Source: Hermodice carunculata
Taxonomy: Eukaryota > Annelida > Polychaeta > Eunicida > Amphinomidae
Length of the DNA stretch: 64,000 bases
Assembly: GCA_964020975.1 (NCBI GenBank)
Contig: OZ026625.1
Span: 36,197,606-36,261,605 of the forward strand
Reading direction: 5' to 3'
The number at the start of each line of letters is the position of its first letter. Within the stretch, counting starts at the first letter, position 1. Shown one piece after another: positions 11,911 through 24,900 of this stretch. The notes below the pieces were generated by a model. That model was not told the DNA's origin and searched no databases. It saw only the letters and a program-made list of their open reading frames with translations. A program made the position numbers and the translations under genes.

Positions 11911-12800
11911 GGGTTGGTGCTAAAGATGTACTTAAGGCAGTTCTCTTCGTATTGTCCGTATTGTTGTCTTTGTATTTATTTTGCAAAAATGCTTCATGTA
12001 CAATAACTGATAAAAAGACAGACATCCTTAATCTTTGGTTTGTCGCTTGATTTCTATTATGAAAAAAGGATGTGTTAACTCTTCCTATGCAACTCTATGT
12101 TATCTTTATAAACAAAGGACAGATGTTAGCACACATCTATCACACCTCCTGTACGTTTCATGTTGCTGCACGCCTGTAATGTCATAGGTTAAGCTGCAAA
12201 ATGATTATGGCATAACTGCTGTAAATGATTACAGCTACCACTTTTTTCAGTTACAGGAGATCCTGATCATTTACAAATTTAATTCTACCTATTGTGGCAG
12301 GTACACACCCAGTTCATTCACACAGCATTGTATTTCACTGGGAACGTCAGCAAAGTCACCATAACACAGTTACAAGGGGATCGGTTCATAAAATTGCAAG
12401 CCTAATGCCAAGCATGATTACATTGCATCAACGTTGTTCTCCATTTCCACTTAACTTGGTAAAAGGGTTAACTTTGGTGCAGATAGCAGACTGAATAGGT
12501 TAAAATGTTCACTAACAACTGAGATGCAATAATGGAGTGGTGAGGATAGTGTTACGGTACGGAAGCCAAGGTTAATGTCAGCAATCCCCTGGATCTTGAA
12601 GGCAGTGTATCAAATTTTGGTATATGTGTTTGTAGTTGTATATTTTGAATATATTTGATCAGATGATGCAGGGATAAAATCAACGCAACACGATACGCAT
12701 GCACGAAAAGTGTAATGAGTTGTATTCTATGGAAACAACATAGTGAGCGGTACTGTAGATTTATGTGTCTGTCACATTTTTTAGAGGGGAAAAAGTTTGC
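11911..12800. other. Non-coding stretch
   Basis: No exon, repeat or mobile element recognised in about 890 bp. Confidence 0.45.
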
Positions 12801-12807
12801 GTTTGAC

Positions 12808-12859
12808 ACCCACCCCCCCACACCCCCCCCCACCGACACCCCCCGACACCCCCCACCCC

Positions 12860-12891
<32 letters not shown>
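12808..12891. repeat. (CCCCCA)n then (TA)n composite
   Basis: About 54 bp of C-runs of four to nine split by A or GA passes directly into 30 bp of pure TA. The G-rich complement has enough G-runs to form a quadruplex in principle. Both frames over it are low-complexity artefacts. Confidence 0.93.
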
Positions 12892-12893
<2 letters not shown>

Positions 12894-13436
12894 TAGCTCA
12901 GGTAGTATGTATGGGTATACTGATGTTCTCTGAGGCCCTGTTGAGTTTGTGTACAAAGAATTATACAAAATACAATGTATGTGGGCAAAATCAAGATTAT
13001 ATATACAAATAATTGTGTATTTACTGTCATCCAGTTCAATTTTCTTATTTTCGCACAGCTATTGAGCTCATTCGAATTTACACCTACATATGCAACCACT
13101 TTATGAAGATGTTAAAGTTTCACAATGAGAGCTCATATATATATATATAATGTTTCTGTCCCAATAGCTATTAGGCCAATTTCTTTGAAATTGAATACAG
13201 GATCATCCTGGATACCGCAGTTAACAGAACATCTGAAGATATATTATGTGAATTCTTTGAAATGCATTCAGAATATAGCACGACTATAGCACGGCGAAGT
13301 TACAGGTTGTCAAACCTTTTGACCAGGCATCAGTGAGTACTACTACAGCATAAGCATATAGCAATATAGTGTTTACACGGATTGTAATATTGTGGAATGA
13401 CTTGCTTTTGCACAGAGATGGCGAACTGTAGACCTT

Positions 13437-13437
<1 letters not shown>
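12894..13437. other. Non-coding stretch
   Basis: Contains a short (TA)7 at about 13136-13150. Nothing else recognised. Confidence 0.45.

Positions 13438-13440
<3 letters not shown>

Positions 13441-13526
<86 letters not shown>
13441..13526. repeat. (TA)n microsatellite
   Basis: About 86 bp of TA with one CA interruption near 13502. Confidence 0.97.
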
Positions 13527-13527
13527 T

Positions 13528-14695
13528 CAGGCAAATATTCGGGGTGTCTTTCACTTTCATTACCATTGAGCTTGAAACACACTTAAAGGTAAGACTGATA
13601 TATTAGGTTATATCTTGGTAATTTCAAACTTTTCATCACAATTAAAGTAGCTGTATAAGATAGTTAAATCTGCATTTGTACAAGTAGCATTTGGCAGTCA
13701 GCAGAGTACAGGATTATCATGATTGTCTTGTTTTCTTATAATTTCATAATTAGGCATATATGAATATGATACGTTAAGTCCTTGGGCAATGCAATTTAAA
13801 GTGTTTTGGACGTCGCTGATGTGGCAACAGCCTTGTCATCTGGATTTATGAATCCATGCTTTTGATGTTAATGCGAGTTGGATAGGGAATTGAAATGCTT
13901 TTACACTGTGTTGTTTCCAATTTGTAATCCTTACATGCTTTTTTATTTTTTGCCGTCCGAATCTTTTGTATATAAATTTTTGATGCAATGTACACCTTAG
14001 AATAATTTTGAGGTTTGTCTCATCCTTGAACCTTGATATGGAACCATAATGTGAAGGTAAAGCAATTACCCAGGTTACATAAACCTAAGTGTTATGACTT
14101 TTAGAGTTGGGTCAGTCTCCTCTCTTGAAAACCATCAGTCTGTGTGAATTTACTATCAAAGTACTTCGATATTCTGACATTATCGACGAAGGCACTATAT
14201 TATCTTTTGTAGTCCAGTGGCCTTTATAATAACATCACGATCAACCACATGCATTTCATTGCAATACGTATGCAGCACCATACCATATTCTATACCAAAG
14301 TTCTAACTGAATTAGTTCCCCACCCCCAAAGAAAAACAGTGCAAGCTATGATAGTGTCCTGTAACCTTGAGATTGAGATCAAGGTCATTCATATGCATGG
14401 CAGTTTTGCTGCTGTGTAGGACCATTACAGCATATTAGAAACGTTGAATTGATGTAATAGCCTGGCATATCTGTATACCACTATTTTTACTCTATCAACT
14501 ATGTGATATTCCAAACTAAACCAAAAATCACCAAATATTATTAGTTCTGCTGTGGCCCTATGTATGCAGGAATCACCAGAACGTTAACCTAATTACCAGA
14601 TTATATCGTAGTGTCGCGACCTCCTGGTGGTTTTCTCCTTGTCCATAACTAAACAGTGTCACTTGATGAAACCGAAACAGAAAGTACAAATAAAA
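13528..14695. other. Non-coding stretch
   Basis: Holds the second copy of the 494-540 repeat (13688-13733). A short inverted repeat CCTTGA/TCAAGG at about 14363-14386 resembles the paired half-sites common in dispersed repeats. No coding signal. Confidence 0.45.
13688..13733 (+). repeat. Dispersed repeat, copy 2 (inverse of 494-540)
   Basis: TTTGGCAGTCAGCAGAGTAC followed by AGGATTATCATGATTGTCTT aligns with the reverse complement of 494-540. Similarity stops on both sides, so this is a short conserved end or core of an unknown repeat. Confidence 0.6.
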
Positions 14696-14696
14696 A

Positions 14697-14750
14697 CGAA
14701 AGAAAGAAAGAAAGAAAGAAAAAAGGAAAGGAAGAAAGAAAGAAAAGAAA
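14697..14750. repeat. (GAAA)n microsatellite
   Basis: About 54 bp of GAAA units with some GGAAA variants. Purine only. Confidence 0.95.
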
Positions 14751-14767
14751 ATGGCGAGGACAATTAC

Positions 14768-15050
14768 TTAATCTCCATTAAATCTCTTTGTTTTTGAAAT
14801 AGACCTTGCTATACTGTCAAATAACTCTTTGCTCCAATCGATGGACTTGTTTGCAACACCATACAGCAAAATGTCCCTTTTGGCTGTAATTTCTGGCTGA
14901 AAGGGTCCTAGTAACTCCGTGCAGGGTTTGTTGGAAAAGGCACATTCTGTCAAAAATGGAAAATGCTTTCCACTGGGCTTCACAAGCACATCTTTGGGTG
15001 TCGTATTCGAACAACAAATCATTAAGAGGGCTGCAGTTCAAGCGCACATT
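14768..15050 (-). mobile_element. LINE fragment E: possible C-terminal domain
   Basis: The minus strand encodes LLYGVANKSIDWSKELF and IARSISKTKRFNGD at its end. This resembles the post-RT tail of several invertebrate LINEs, which closes with a (K/D)TKRF-type helix. Upstream parts are spread over two overlapping frames, so the copy is broken. It directly precedes a stop and the GAAA tract. It is distinct from fragment D, which has its own C-terminus at 15122. The call rests on remembered family resemblance only. Confidence 0.45.
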
Positions 15051-15121
15051 CGTATGGTGGACTAGGCCGAATATATTTTACCATAAAAGTAAGGGGGACA
15101 TGTATTATGTTACCATTCAGT

Positions 15122-16075
15122 TTATATTTTAATGCTTGATTGTTTTAGAATTTTAATCTGTTGATCCAGGTTTTGCCAGTTGCGTATGGTAGCAGAGAAA
15201 AGGGATTTGTTTCGCTGTTCGGACCTATAAAATATTAGAGGTATTTCGTTACTGTGTGTTGTGTTTTGACCAGTGGCTATGGATTCTGGAGTCGTATCCT
15301 GTACGTAATGTGGGGCGAAACCATTTACAGTCATGTAAAAGTGCATCAATTTGTGTTTCTCGCTTCCGCATTCAACGGTTCCCATTGTGTTTCTTTGAAA
15401 AATAGTATGTTGCTTGTGGTTTGGGTGTCACCGGCCACGACAGGTTGGGCGCTAACTGCACCTGTTCAAGCTTATTCGAGCCTGAAAGGGAACAGTTGTC
15501 CAATATTGCCGTACTCAAGGAGGGGCCTGATAAACACTATGTAATTTTTTCCAGTGACTTTCCATTTAAGGTGTATTTTATGGCACGAAGGCAGTCTACA
15601 TGTTTCATACCTTTTTAATATACAGTGTCAAGGTGATTTGTCCAGGTGTAATCAGATGACAACATTACGCCAAGGTGCTTATGAAAGTTTGTGTCCCTCA
15701 TGCGGCAATGAAAAAAAATATTGGATTATTTTCATAATTTTGAGACCTTGAGGAGGTCATGGAAAAAGTTATACTTCGTTTAGGCTGATAAACTATTGAT
15801 CAATCTATATCGATATTACTGAAAGATCTCCGTTTAAGGTAAGGCTCGCTATATCGTCATCACCCTGGTCGGCAATAAGAAAAAGAGACATGTCGGCTGA
15901 AAACAGCCGCATATTTGATTCAACTATACTTGCAATGTAATTAATATAAATTAAAAACATCAAAGTTCCTAATATTGACCCTTGAGGTACACCAACTCTT
16001 ATAATTGCCAAAATTTGGATTGTCCGTTTATTACAATACGTTGTAACATGGGTGTTAGGAACTGATGAATAGGGA
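15122..16075 (-). mobile_element. LINE fragment D: RT palm and C-terminus
   Basis: The minus strand encodes GVPQGSILGTLMFLIYINYI (about 15995-15935), the classic LINE RT block. MRLFSADMSLFLIADQ follows (about 15910-15865), matching the (F/Y)ADD block with Ser inserted or substituted before Ala-Asp. The element closes with RNKSLFSATIRNWQNL and DQQIKILKQ (15200-15130), the usual FxxxTIRxWNxLP-like C-terminal signature. The segment between is in other frames. 5' truncated and dead. CR1/L2-like by these signatures. Confidence 0.8.
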
Positions 16076-16500
16076 GCCGGAAAAAGTGTTGATTATATCA
16101 CATAATGAACACTTTTCACACAACAGCATTGCTAGTGTTGTGCAGTGCAGCATGACCCACAGCCAGTGTCTTGTAAAAAGAGTTGTTGTTGACACCTTCC
16201 CCTGAACAGCTCAAACTAAGGTATTGTTCCAGCAGGATCTGTGCAGGTGACCAAAGCACTTGATCATCATTATCATCATATTAACTTTTTCCAGGTAAGC
16301 TGACTAAAACTGAAACTGCAGATTTTAGGGCGAAGATCTTCATTCTAATGCTGAGATATTATGGTCGATGTGTAACGTCACCTGTGATTTATCCTGTAGA
16401 TATTACTTTTAAAAGATGACCATAACACCAAAGTTAGTCATGCGATGGCACAAAGGTTTTCTCATTAGCACCAAGCAAAAAAACAAAGAACACCCCCCCA
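16076..16500. other. Non-coding stretch
   Basis: An imperfect inverted repeat (GAAAAAGTGTT and AACACTTTTC) lies at about 16079-16120. No coding signal seen. Confidence 0.4.
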
Positions 16501-16516
16501 AAAGACCCCCATAAAA

Positions 16517-16561
<45 letters not shown>

Positions 16562-16585
16562 AACCTCTCCCCTCCCCCCCCCCCC
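16497..16585. repeat. Poly(A) of about 43 bp followed by poly(C)
   Basis: A long A-run (16518-16560) is followed by a pyrimidine stretch ending in about 13 C (16573-16585). The A-run could be the tail of a retroposed sequence on the plus strand, but nothing upstream is recognisable as its body. Confidence 0.9.
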
Positions 16586-16590
16586 GAGAA

Positions 16591-18026
<1,436 letters not shown>

Positions 18027-18551
18027 TAGAGAGGTTTAGTTATACGTTCCTCCCCGCGGCGCGAATAGTAGTGTGTGCTATGTCACCAGTTCAGTTAGTC
18101 ACGTGGTATTGTATACGCTCATTGTTGCATGCTTCATTCGTACACAACGCGTAGACACCACACTGTCCGTATCGACTATTCACGCCCATTTTTCTGACTT
18201 ATAAAAACAACAACGTCGTGAATTACTGATGTATTTATTTCGAAAGCTCTTTCAAAGCAATTGTACACATATATGTGCCTAAGCTACCGTAATTTGACAG
18301 GATTTTGCATTATTTCGAGGTGATGTCAAAACAACCAAATTTGACGAGAGAGCAGTTGGTTTTTCAATCTGAGGTCACTGCTAAATACCGTCTCGTTTCA
18401 TAGAGTAGACCAATGATGTTAATACAGCCTAACTGCACTTAGTCGGCAAGCTACGTAATTGAAGTCCTCTTTGTTGACCTATTATCTTATGTTGTCAAAT
18501 ATTTTTGATACTTTTACTTCAAACAAAAAAACAACAAAACGAAAAACAAAA

Positions 18552-18552
<1 letters not shown>

Positions 18553-18588
<36 letters not shown>
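18553..18588. repeat. Poly(A) tract
   Basis: About 36 A inside the inverted-repeat element, preceded by AAAAACAAAAC units. Confidence 0.95.
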
Positions 18589-18590
<2 letters not shown>

Positions 18591-19442
18591 CCGAATCACA
18601 TTCTTTCCTTTACTTTATATTACCTTACACAGTCCACTTCCATTTAACGACTTTAAGCTAGTTCATTTACTCAGACCTATTATGCTGGTTAGAACAGCAC
18701 GGACCTTGATGCACTTTTACAAGTTCGCACAGTATTCAGCCAGCTTTATAATGGCAGTTCACAACAGATATAATCCGTCTCCTTTCTTTTTAAGTCTCTG
18801 ATAGCAGCGACAGAGCTAATAAAGCTTGTGATCACCGGTTATCATATAATTAGCCTTTTACTAGATACATTAAAAACGAACGCCCCAAAAATATTCTATT
18901 TTGTAATTCTTTTAATCTCATCAAATTTAAACAAGAACTTAACCTAGTAATTTACTTCCATTTATTGCTTTGTACCTTCAAATGCCAGAGGAAAACCCAA
19001 ATGAGTCAAGACGAAAGGTATGGGTCATGGAAATTTGACATGTGTTTAGTGTCTACACATATGGACTGGCCGTTGTCAGCTGCACAGCCACGTATGCACA
19101 TATGCGCACCCATTTAATATGTACAAAAAAACTGTTCAATAAAGATGGGCCTCCCAACTTAAAATGTCAATTTGTTTCCAATACAGTTTCTGTACATCGT
19201 TCAACTTTTATAATACATATAAATCTAATCCAAACCCGAAGTGACACTGATCATATTAAGCTCACTCAACATAGATTCCACAATACACCCATATATATAT
19301 ACATATATGTATGTATTGAACTTTGTCAGAAGTGGAGAGGACACAGACACGCTAATCTAGTTTGTAAAGTGTCTCTCGCGTCTCTCGAAAAATTCCTTAA
19401 ATACTTAACATCCCAATACCTAACATTTTATGACAAATATTC

Positions 19443-19463
19443 AAAAAAAAAAAAAAAAAAAAA
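19443..19463. repeat. Poly(A) tract
   Basis: About 21 A, also inside the inverted-repeat element. It could mark the end of a small retroposon inserted there. Confidence 0.9.
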
Positions 19464-20872
19464 TCATAGCCTAGGCCTAGAGTCCTTTGGGCTGGACACG
19501 TGTGTGTGTGGGAAGCGGGAGGGGTAGTTGTTCCGCCTTCCATTCCAACCTTGTGTAAAATTCATCTACCGCAATTTCTTCACATTCCGAAAAAAAATAT
19601 GGCGTAATTGCCCCTCCAAATTAAAAAAAAATGTCTGCCTCTAGGCAAGATTGAGACTGCATTGAACAATATGACTTTAGGCCCAGAGGCCAACGGGAAT
19701 TTGTACACAAACAGCATAACTGTTTTAGGCCTACCTTTCACAGCGGCCTCTACAATTTTTCTTGTTTAGAACTTAGGCATAGGCTACAAATGTTCCACCA
19801 TTTCTCTTCTTCCAATATAAAAAACACCCAAATCTGAAAAAGTTTACTTTCAAAGGCCTATATATTCCTAGTTTTTAAAGTCAGTTTGTTGGCTTTGTTT
19901 ATTATTATATGGTAGAACCCACTTAATACATGTACAGATCTAATCTGACTCTTTGGGATTATGTGTTTTAATGTTGTTTTTTTTATATTTATCCTTTGAG
20001 TTAGGTCCTCAGTATTAACAGTAAACCTATAATTATTATTAAAGTTCTGGTAATTTATTAGAACTTCATATGGTATTAAATTAACAACTGTTAGTTTAAT
20101 ACGATGCTCTACATCAGTGCAAGCCTATCCAAATTTGGATTTAATTGTTCAATTGAGTTAAATTTTTGACAGTAAATGTCGATCTGAATGACTAATTATC
20201 TAAATGTTCACACTGTAAAGCGATGAAGTTTTATCCATCTGTGTGTGGAAAAAAAGACTGGTCCCTGTCATCTTGGAAGCAATCGAGTGGTTTCTGCTGA
20301 TTTTCAGCGCATTGTGTGTTGAACGGCGCTGAGATTACACATTGATATCATGTACATTGTGGCTCTAATCTAAAATACAACATGAATACGACTAATATTG
20401 GCGATATCATAAGAGATTGGGTGTATTGAAGGGCTTCAAGGTACCAACATCCAGGTAGTTATGTGGCAGCCTCATGCGCGTGTTACTAAACAGTGTTTTT
20501 AGGCAGTATGCACGGATCGTATTGTAAAAGGCAGCGCCTTGCAGACATAACATGGGAACATATAACTAAACCTCTCTATTGGTTAAGGGGTGGTGGGACC
20601 CTGGATAAGGCTGTCAAGAGAGTGATACATTGTCACAAATGATGTTGGCTTGGAGTTTAATTTGATAGGAAGAAATCAGAGGAGCCTCGGCGATTCAATA
20701 CTGTTCGGAAACATTTATTTTGAGCTTTACCTTACTGCTTTTATCAAATACACAGGTCCAATGAAGGTCTGTTTACATGAAAAATGTTAAATTCCAGGTT
20801 GAATTATAAAGACAAAACTTAACATCATGCTTATACTTCAATGACCATAAAATAATGTGTTTGTCTAGTCGA

Positions 20873-20992
20873 AAGAATAAAAAACACAAAACAAAAAACA
20901 AAAAAAACAAAAAACAAAAAAAAAAAAAAGAACAAAAAACGAACAACAACAAAAAAAAAAAAAAAAAACAACAACAAAAAAAAAAAACAAAA

Positions 20993-21023
<31 letters not shown>

Positions 21024-21078
21024 ACAAAACAAAAAAAAAACAAAAAAAAACAATAAAGAAAAACAAACAAACAAACAG
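20873..21078. repeat. A-rich (CAAAA...)n low-complexity tract
   Basis: About 205 bp of A-runs of 3 to 17 broken by single C, occasionally G or T. The minus strand gives false Phe-rich frames. Confidence 0.95.
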
Positions 21079-21080
21079 TT

Positions 21081-21540
21081 GATAGGGTTAGTAAGTATGT
21101 TAATTGTACAGTGATTTGACGTTTACTCCTTTCACGGGAATTTCTCTCTTTTTTGTGTTTAAAATAATTCCTCCGTAATATTATGTATGTGGGCTTAGAA
21201 AAGCAAATGTGGTGTGCTTGAGGGTATGTGGGTGTGAGGAAGGGTCGTTCCTCCCTTGCTGTTCAAGGTCAGTAACATTTCTGATTGATTCCTATTCAGT
21301 CCGCTCTTTTAAGGATGGTAAAACAAATTTTATGGCTAAAACTTCATTGAACCCAACCAATAAACCAATGTGAAAGAACAATTTTTCATGTAAAAGAAAA
21401 CTTATACATGTGGTACCTTCGTTTGACAGTAAAAACAAAAGCACCTCCTGTGCTGCTTCACATATATTTCAAGGGGTCCACACACTTCAGTGATAACAAT
21501 CATTTTAGAAGGACCCATTGTCATTAGACCCAATTTTTAT
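21081..21540. other. Non-coding stretch
   Basis: Nothing recognised. Confidence 0.45.
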
Positions 21541-21544
21541 GTAC

Positions 21545-21739
21545 TTTAGGTGAAATTTTTGCTCAGCTGGCATTTAAGTCAGCTCTGCCTTTTTGTGATG
21601 CCCGGTTGTCCGTCAATCATCTACTCCCAATTTTGTCTTTAGAGCTTTTACCTTTCCAGCTTCTCAAAAACTGTTGGTCGGATTTCTTTGATATAACGTG
21701 TAACATTTTCCAAGGTCTACCTGGGAACAAGGTGACACT

Positions 21740-21740
<1 letters not shown>
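21545..21740 (+). repeat. Dispersed repeat family R, copy 1
   Basis: TTTTTGCTCAGCTGGCATTT and GGTTGTCCGTCAATCATCTA, then a CTCAAAAACTGTTGGTCGG segment, match the layout of copies near 45583 and 48900: CTCAGCTG ... CAGTTGAGC ... GTTTATCCGTCATCCAT ... CAAACTTGGT. All three have the same orientation. It is a common dispersed non-coding repeat whose class cannot be set from sequence. Confidence 0.55.

Positions 21741-21803
<63 letters not shown>
21741..21803. repeat. (GAT)n microsatellite, likely LINE tail
   Basis: About 63 bp of pure GAT, read (ATC)n on the minus strand. It begins exactly where the minus-strand LINE C-terminus at 21806-21930 ends, so it is probably that element's microsatellite 3' tail, expanded. 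Confidence 0.9.
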
Positions 21804-21805
21804 AT

Positions 21806-21960
21806 ATGACATAACCTGGACTTCAACACTTGAATTGATTCAGAATTTCTGATATCAACAGGTAATTTGTTATGAAGCCTAACTATAGATGGGAACAAAG
21901 ATTTCTGAAAAGGATTAGTATGAGCTCTTAAGTGGATAAGTAGAATTGTTGTAATGTATC
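21806..21960 (-). mobile_element. LINE fragment G: C-terminus with (ATC)n tail
   Basis: The minus strand encodes FPSIVRLHNKLPVDIRNSES and IQVLKSRLCHI, matching the usual CR1/L2 C-terminal signature (FxxxTIRLWNxLPxxI...FKxxL). The coding part ends at the (ATC)n tract. The 5' part is not present next to it. LINE F, in the same orientation, abuts it. Confidence 0.7.
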
Positions 21961-24900
21961 ATAAACATTTTTTTTTCGAAACATTTATTCGAAAATATAT
22001 ATGTACATATATCTTTATTACTCCATATCGGCACAACAAATAGGAAAAACCAGCGTTTACAGAATTATTCTGGAGGCATAAAGGTGTATATAATTTGCTT
22101 CCTCATAATGAAAAATAATATAGGGATGCATGTGAAAAAGGTCTTCAAACAAATGTCCATTCTGTTCACAGGCAGACATCATTCTGTGTAAAGCATTTTT
22201 GGAGAGAGCAAGTAAAGTAAGGTCGTCGACATATGAAATTGGCCAAACAAATGTGTTCCCAAAATGACATTCAAAGTCTAATTTCTTTAATTGAATAAGT
22301 AATTCATCATAATATATGATAATATAACAAAATTAGTGACAGTGCTACACCTCATTTCATCGCATTGCTAATTGTAAATGATTTGCTAATATAATTATTG
22401 CAGCGAGCTGTAGCTCTTTGTGAAGTGTAGAAAAATGCAAGAAATCCAGCAGTAGCTGGATATAACCCTTTGTCAATTGATAATTTGAATAGTTTGACAT
22501 ACTGTAACGGATCAAATGCTTTACTTGCATCAAGTAATACAGAATAGACGTTACCTCTGCCGTAACAATAATATAGGGCAACTTCGTCAGTGACAAATGC
22601 ACACTTAACTGTGAATGTTGACTCGTGTAGGCAAGTTGAAGGTCTCCTGTGTTCAAAATACGATAGCTGCTGTTAATGATTGCCAGATTAATCACCTTCC
22701 CTATGATGCTACTTAAGGCTAAGCCCCGGTCGTTCTCTGAGTCACTTAGAGATTTCCTGGTATTTTTTGGAATTGGCATGACAGTGGATAAAGAGAGACC
22801 ATCAGGGGAAAAACATGCTTGAGTAAACATGTGCACAGTAAGGCTAGGTACAGATGTAGTTTACCAGTACCATGTTTAAGATGATCTGTAAAGTTACCAG
22901 TTTGGCTGTCTGACTTACCAGGCTTGGGGGATTGCACTACAGTCTTCTCATCAACTGAAATAGAATGCTTTGTATACCATTTACCTGGTTTACATGTGCA
23001 GTTTATCTGACTGCCAATATCATGCAAAAAATTTCTCATGTCATGCATTTAATCAGATACACTGTTGTACAAGTTTGTATATTTTATAGCAAATAGCTCA
23101 CCTATGGCATCATTTCCTGAAAGACCATCAGCAGTGTTAGGCGTGCAAGGTTTTATAGCTCGTAGCTCACTTCATTCGGTTTCACAGTCATTATTTGCTA
23201 AAATAGCTTCACCCATTTTATTTTTCGTGTATATCTCCGGATAATTCTTTGCAAAGCAGACTGCATAATGATGTTGGAATCTCGTGCGTCTCTTTGTATC
23301 TCCAATGAAACCGTGCCTGGGAGATTTATTATCTTTCCATGAACAATGCCAGACAAAAGCTCGTTTCCTGTAATCTTCAACATATTCATTCCATCCAGGA
23401 ACTACTTTATGACATGCGATGAAGAAGGAGGAACAACCGATTCACTAGAGATTTAACAAACATTAATTATAGTGTCAAGAAACAGTTGCAATTCTTGAAA
23501 ATGTTCTTGCCAAAAATGATCATGACAACATGTAGCAACCCTGGCAAATAAACCTCGGAAAATTTCAGGCTATGCTCATGCTTATAATCATTTACTTAGT
23601 TAACTTGTTGCTTTTTTATATTGTGTTGTAAGTAATACGTCTTTCGCTAAACAAACATGTCCAATATTGCTATAAAGTTCAAGAAACACAACACTTTGAT
23701 CCGATATTATTATCCCCATCATGTACAGAACTATACTTTTCGACCAGTTGAAGCAAATAACATGTAATTACAAAGTAATCAATGACAGATCGGACTAGCG
23801 AAACTGTACTTCTGTAGATACAATCTACGTCAGCGACATTAGTGACGCTTTTAAAGCTTTGTGTTACGAAGAATTCCTGTGTGTTGTGGCGGCACATATC
23901 TGTATTAAAATCACTACCTGTGATTATATGATTAACATTTTATTCATTTTCAGTCTGCACAATATCTGAAAGTGTGTCATTAAATGTGGCCACGTTATTA
24001 GTATCATAAGTAGTGTCACAAGGCATATATACATTAAAAAGCAACAACTTTGAATCTTTACAAATAATGCTAACAGAACATAGTCTGTGGGAGTCACACT
24101 TTATTAGAGAATTCCTCAACATTATAGCACATCCTCCCTATGGCGTGCCAGTAAGAAACTGACTGTCATCGTTTCCAGAAACCCCATGAATCAGGACCAA
24201 TGCCTTGATTAAAGATAGAAAGTTGTTTCTGCAGGAGCCAATGTCCCTGTAAAAGTACAAAGTCATCACGTTGTATCAGTCTTTAAATGTACCATATTCT
24301 GTCAGGACTATGACCATGGCAGTTATATGTTGCTAGATTCAGACTTGACAACATAAATGATAATATTTAAAGTGAGAAACATATCGTGTCAATTTGCTGA
24401 GGAGCCTGCGTTTTAGTATAGAGGACAATTTTTTACTCTGACATTGGCCATAAAGACTCATTGAAGAAGTCCTGAAATTGCGAGGCAGAGACTATTAACT
24501 TGTGAGATTTGTATGTGTCATAGGGATATGAAGTGCATTTTAGGGGACGTACAGCAAACCCTGATTCGCGGACGTACACCTTCAAGTCACTTGTTTCTAT
24601 ATGGGGGTGGACTCTAAATACAAAGAGATTTTGCCTTGGTTCTAGCTCACCCTCGAACCTGGCAGAAGAGGTCGCTGCACATCCAGTTATCACCTTATTT
24701 GTCTCTTGTTCGCGATGACAAGCTTTCCTAATTGCCTCTGAGGGGATGTGAAAACCTTCTGAGTCAAACGATTATACTTCTCACGGCTGACCAGAAGCTG
24801 CAGATCAGTCACTTCTGACTGTACTTAGCAATCTCGAACAGCTAAGTCCAGGTGGGACAGCATCCCCTGTCTCAACCCACCCTGGACGGATGCATGACCA

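Larger units (their letters stand above)
18029..20576. mobile_element. 2.5-kb element with 22-bp terminal inverted repeats, non-autonomous DNA transposon candidate
   Basis: The left end (18029-18050) starts GAGAGGTTTAGTTATACG. The right end (20555-20576), read on the minus strand, starts GAGAGGTTTAGTTATATG. The 22-bp arms differ at one base. Each end is flanked by TA (18027-18028 and 20577-20578), which fits a TA target-site duplication. A GC-rich hairpin (GGCGCGAATAGT near 18060, matched by ACTATTCACGCC near 18177) lies just inside the left end. No transposase is recognisable. The longest internal frame (19042-19527) has no DDE-like pattern and includes a poly(A)-coded Lys run. Two A-runs lie inside. 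TA duplication suggests a Tc1/mariner-like mobiliser, but the end sequence does not name a family. Confidence 0.7.

Noticed and set aside
19042-19527. 161-codon frame inside the inverted-repeat element, considered as transposase
   Set aside because: No DDE/D spacing or helix-turn-helix, and part of it is coded by a poly(A) tract.
20773-21070. Phe-rich minus frames
   Set aside because: Produced by the A-rich low-complexity tract.
21606-21809. Frame ending in poly-Asp
   Set aside because: The Asp run is the (GAT)n microsatellite and the rest is a dispersed non-coding repeat.
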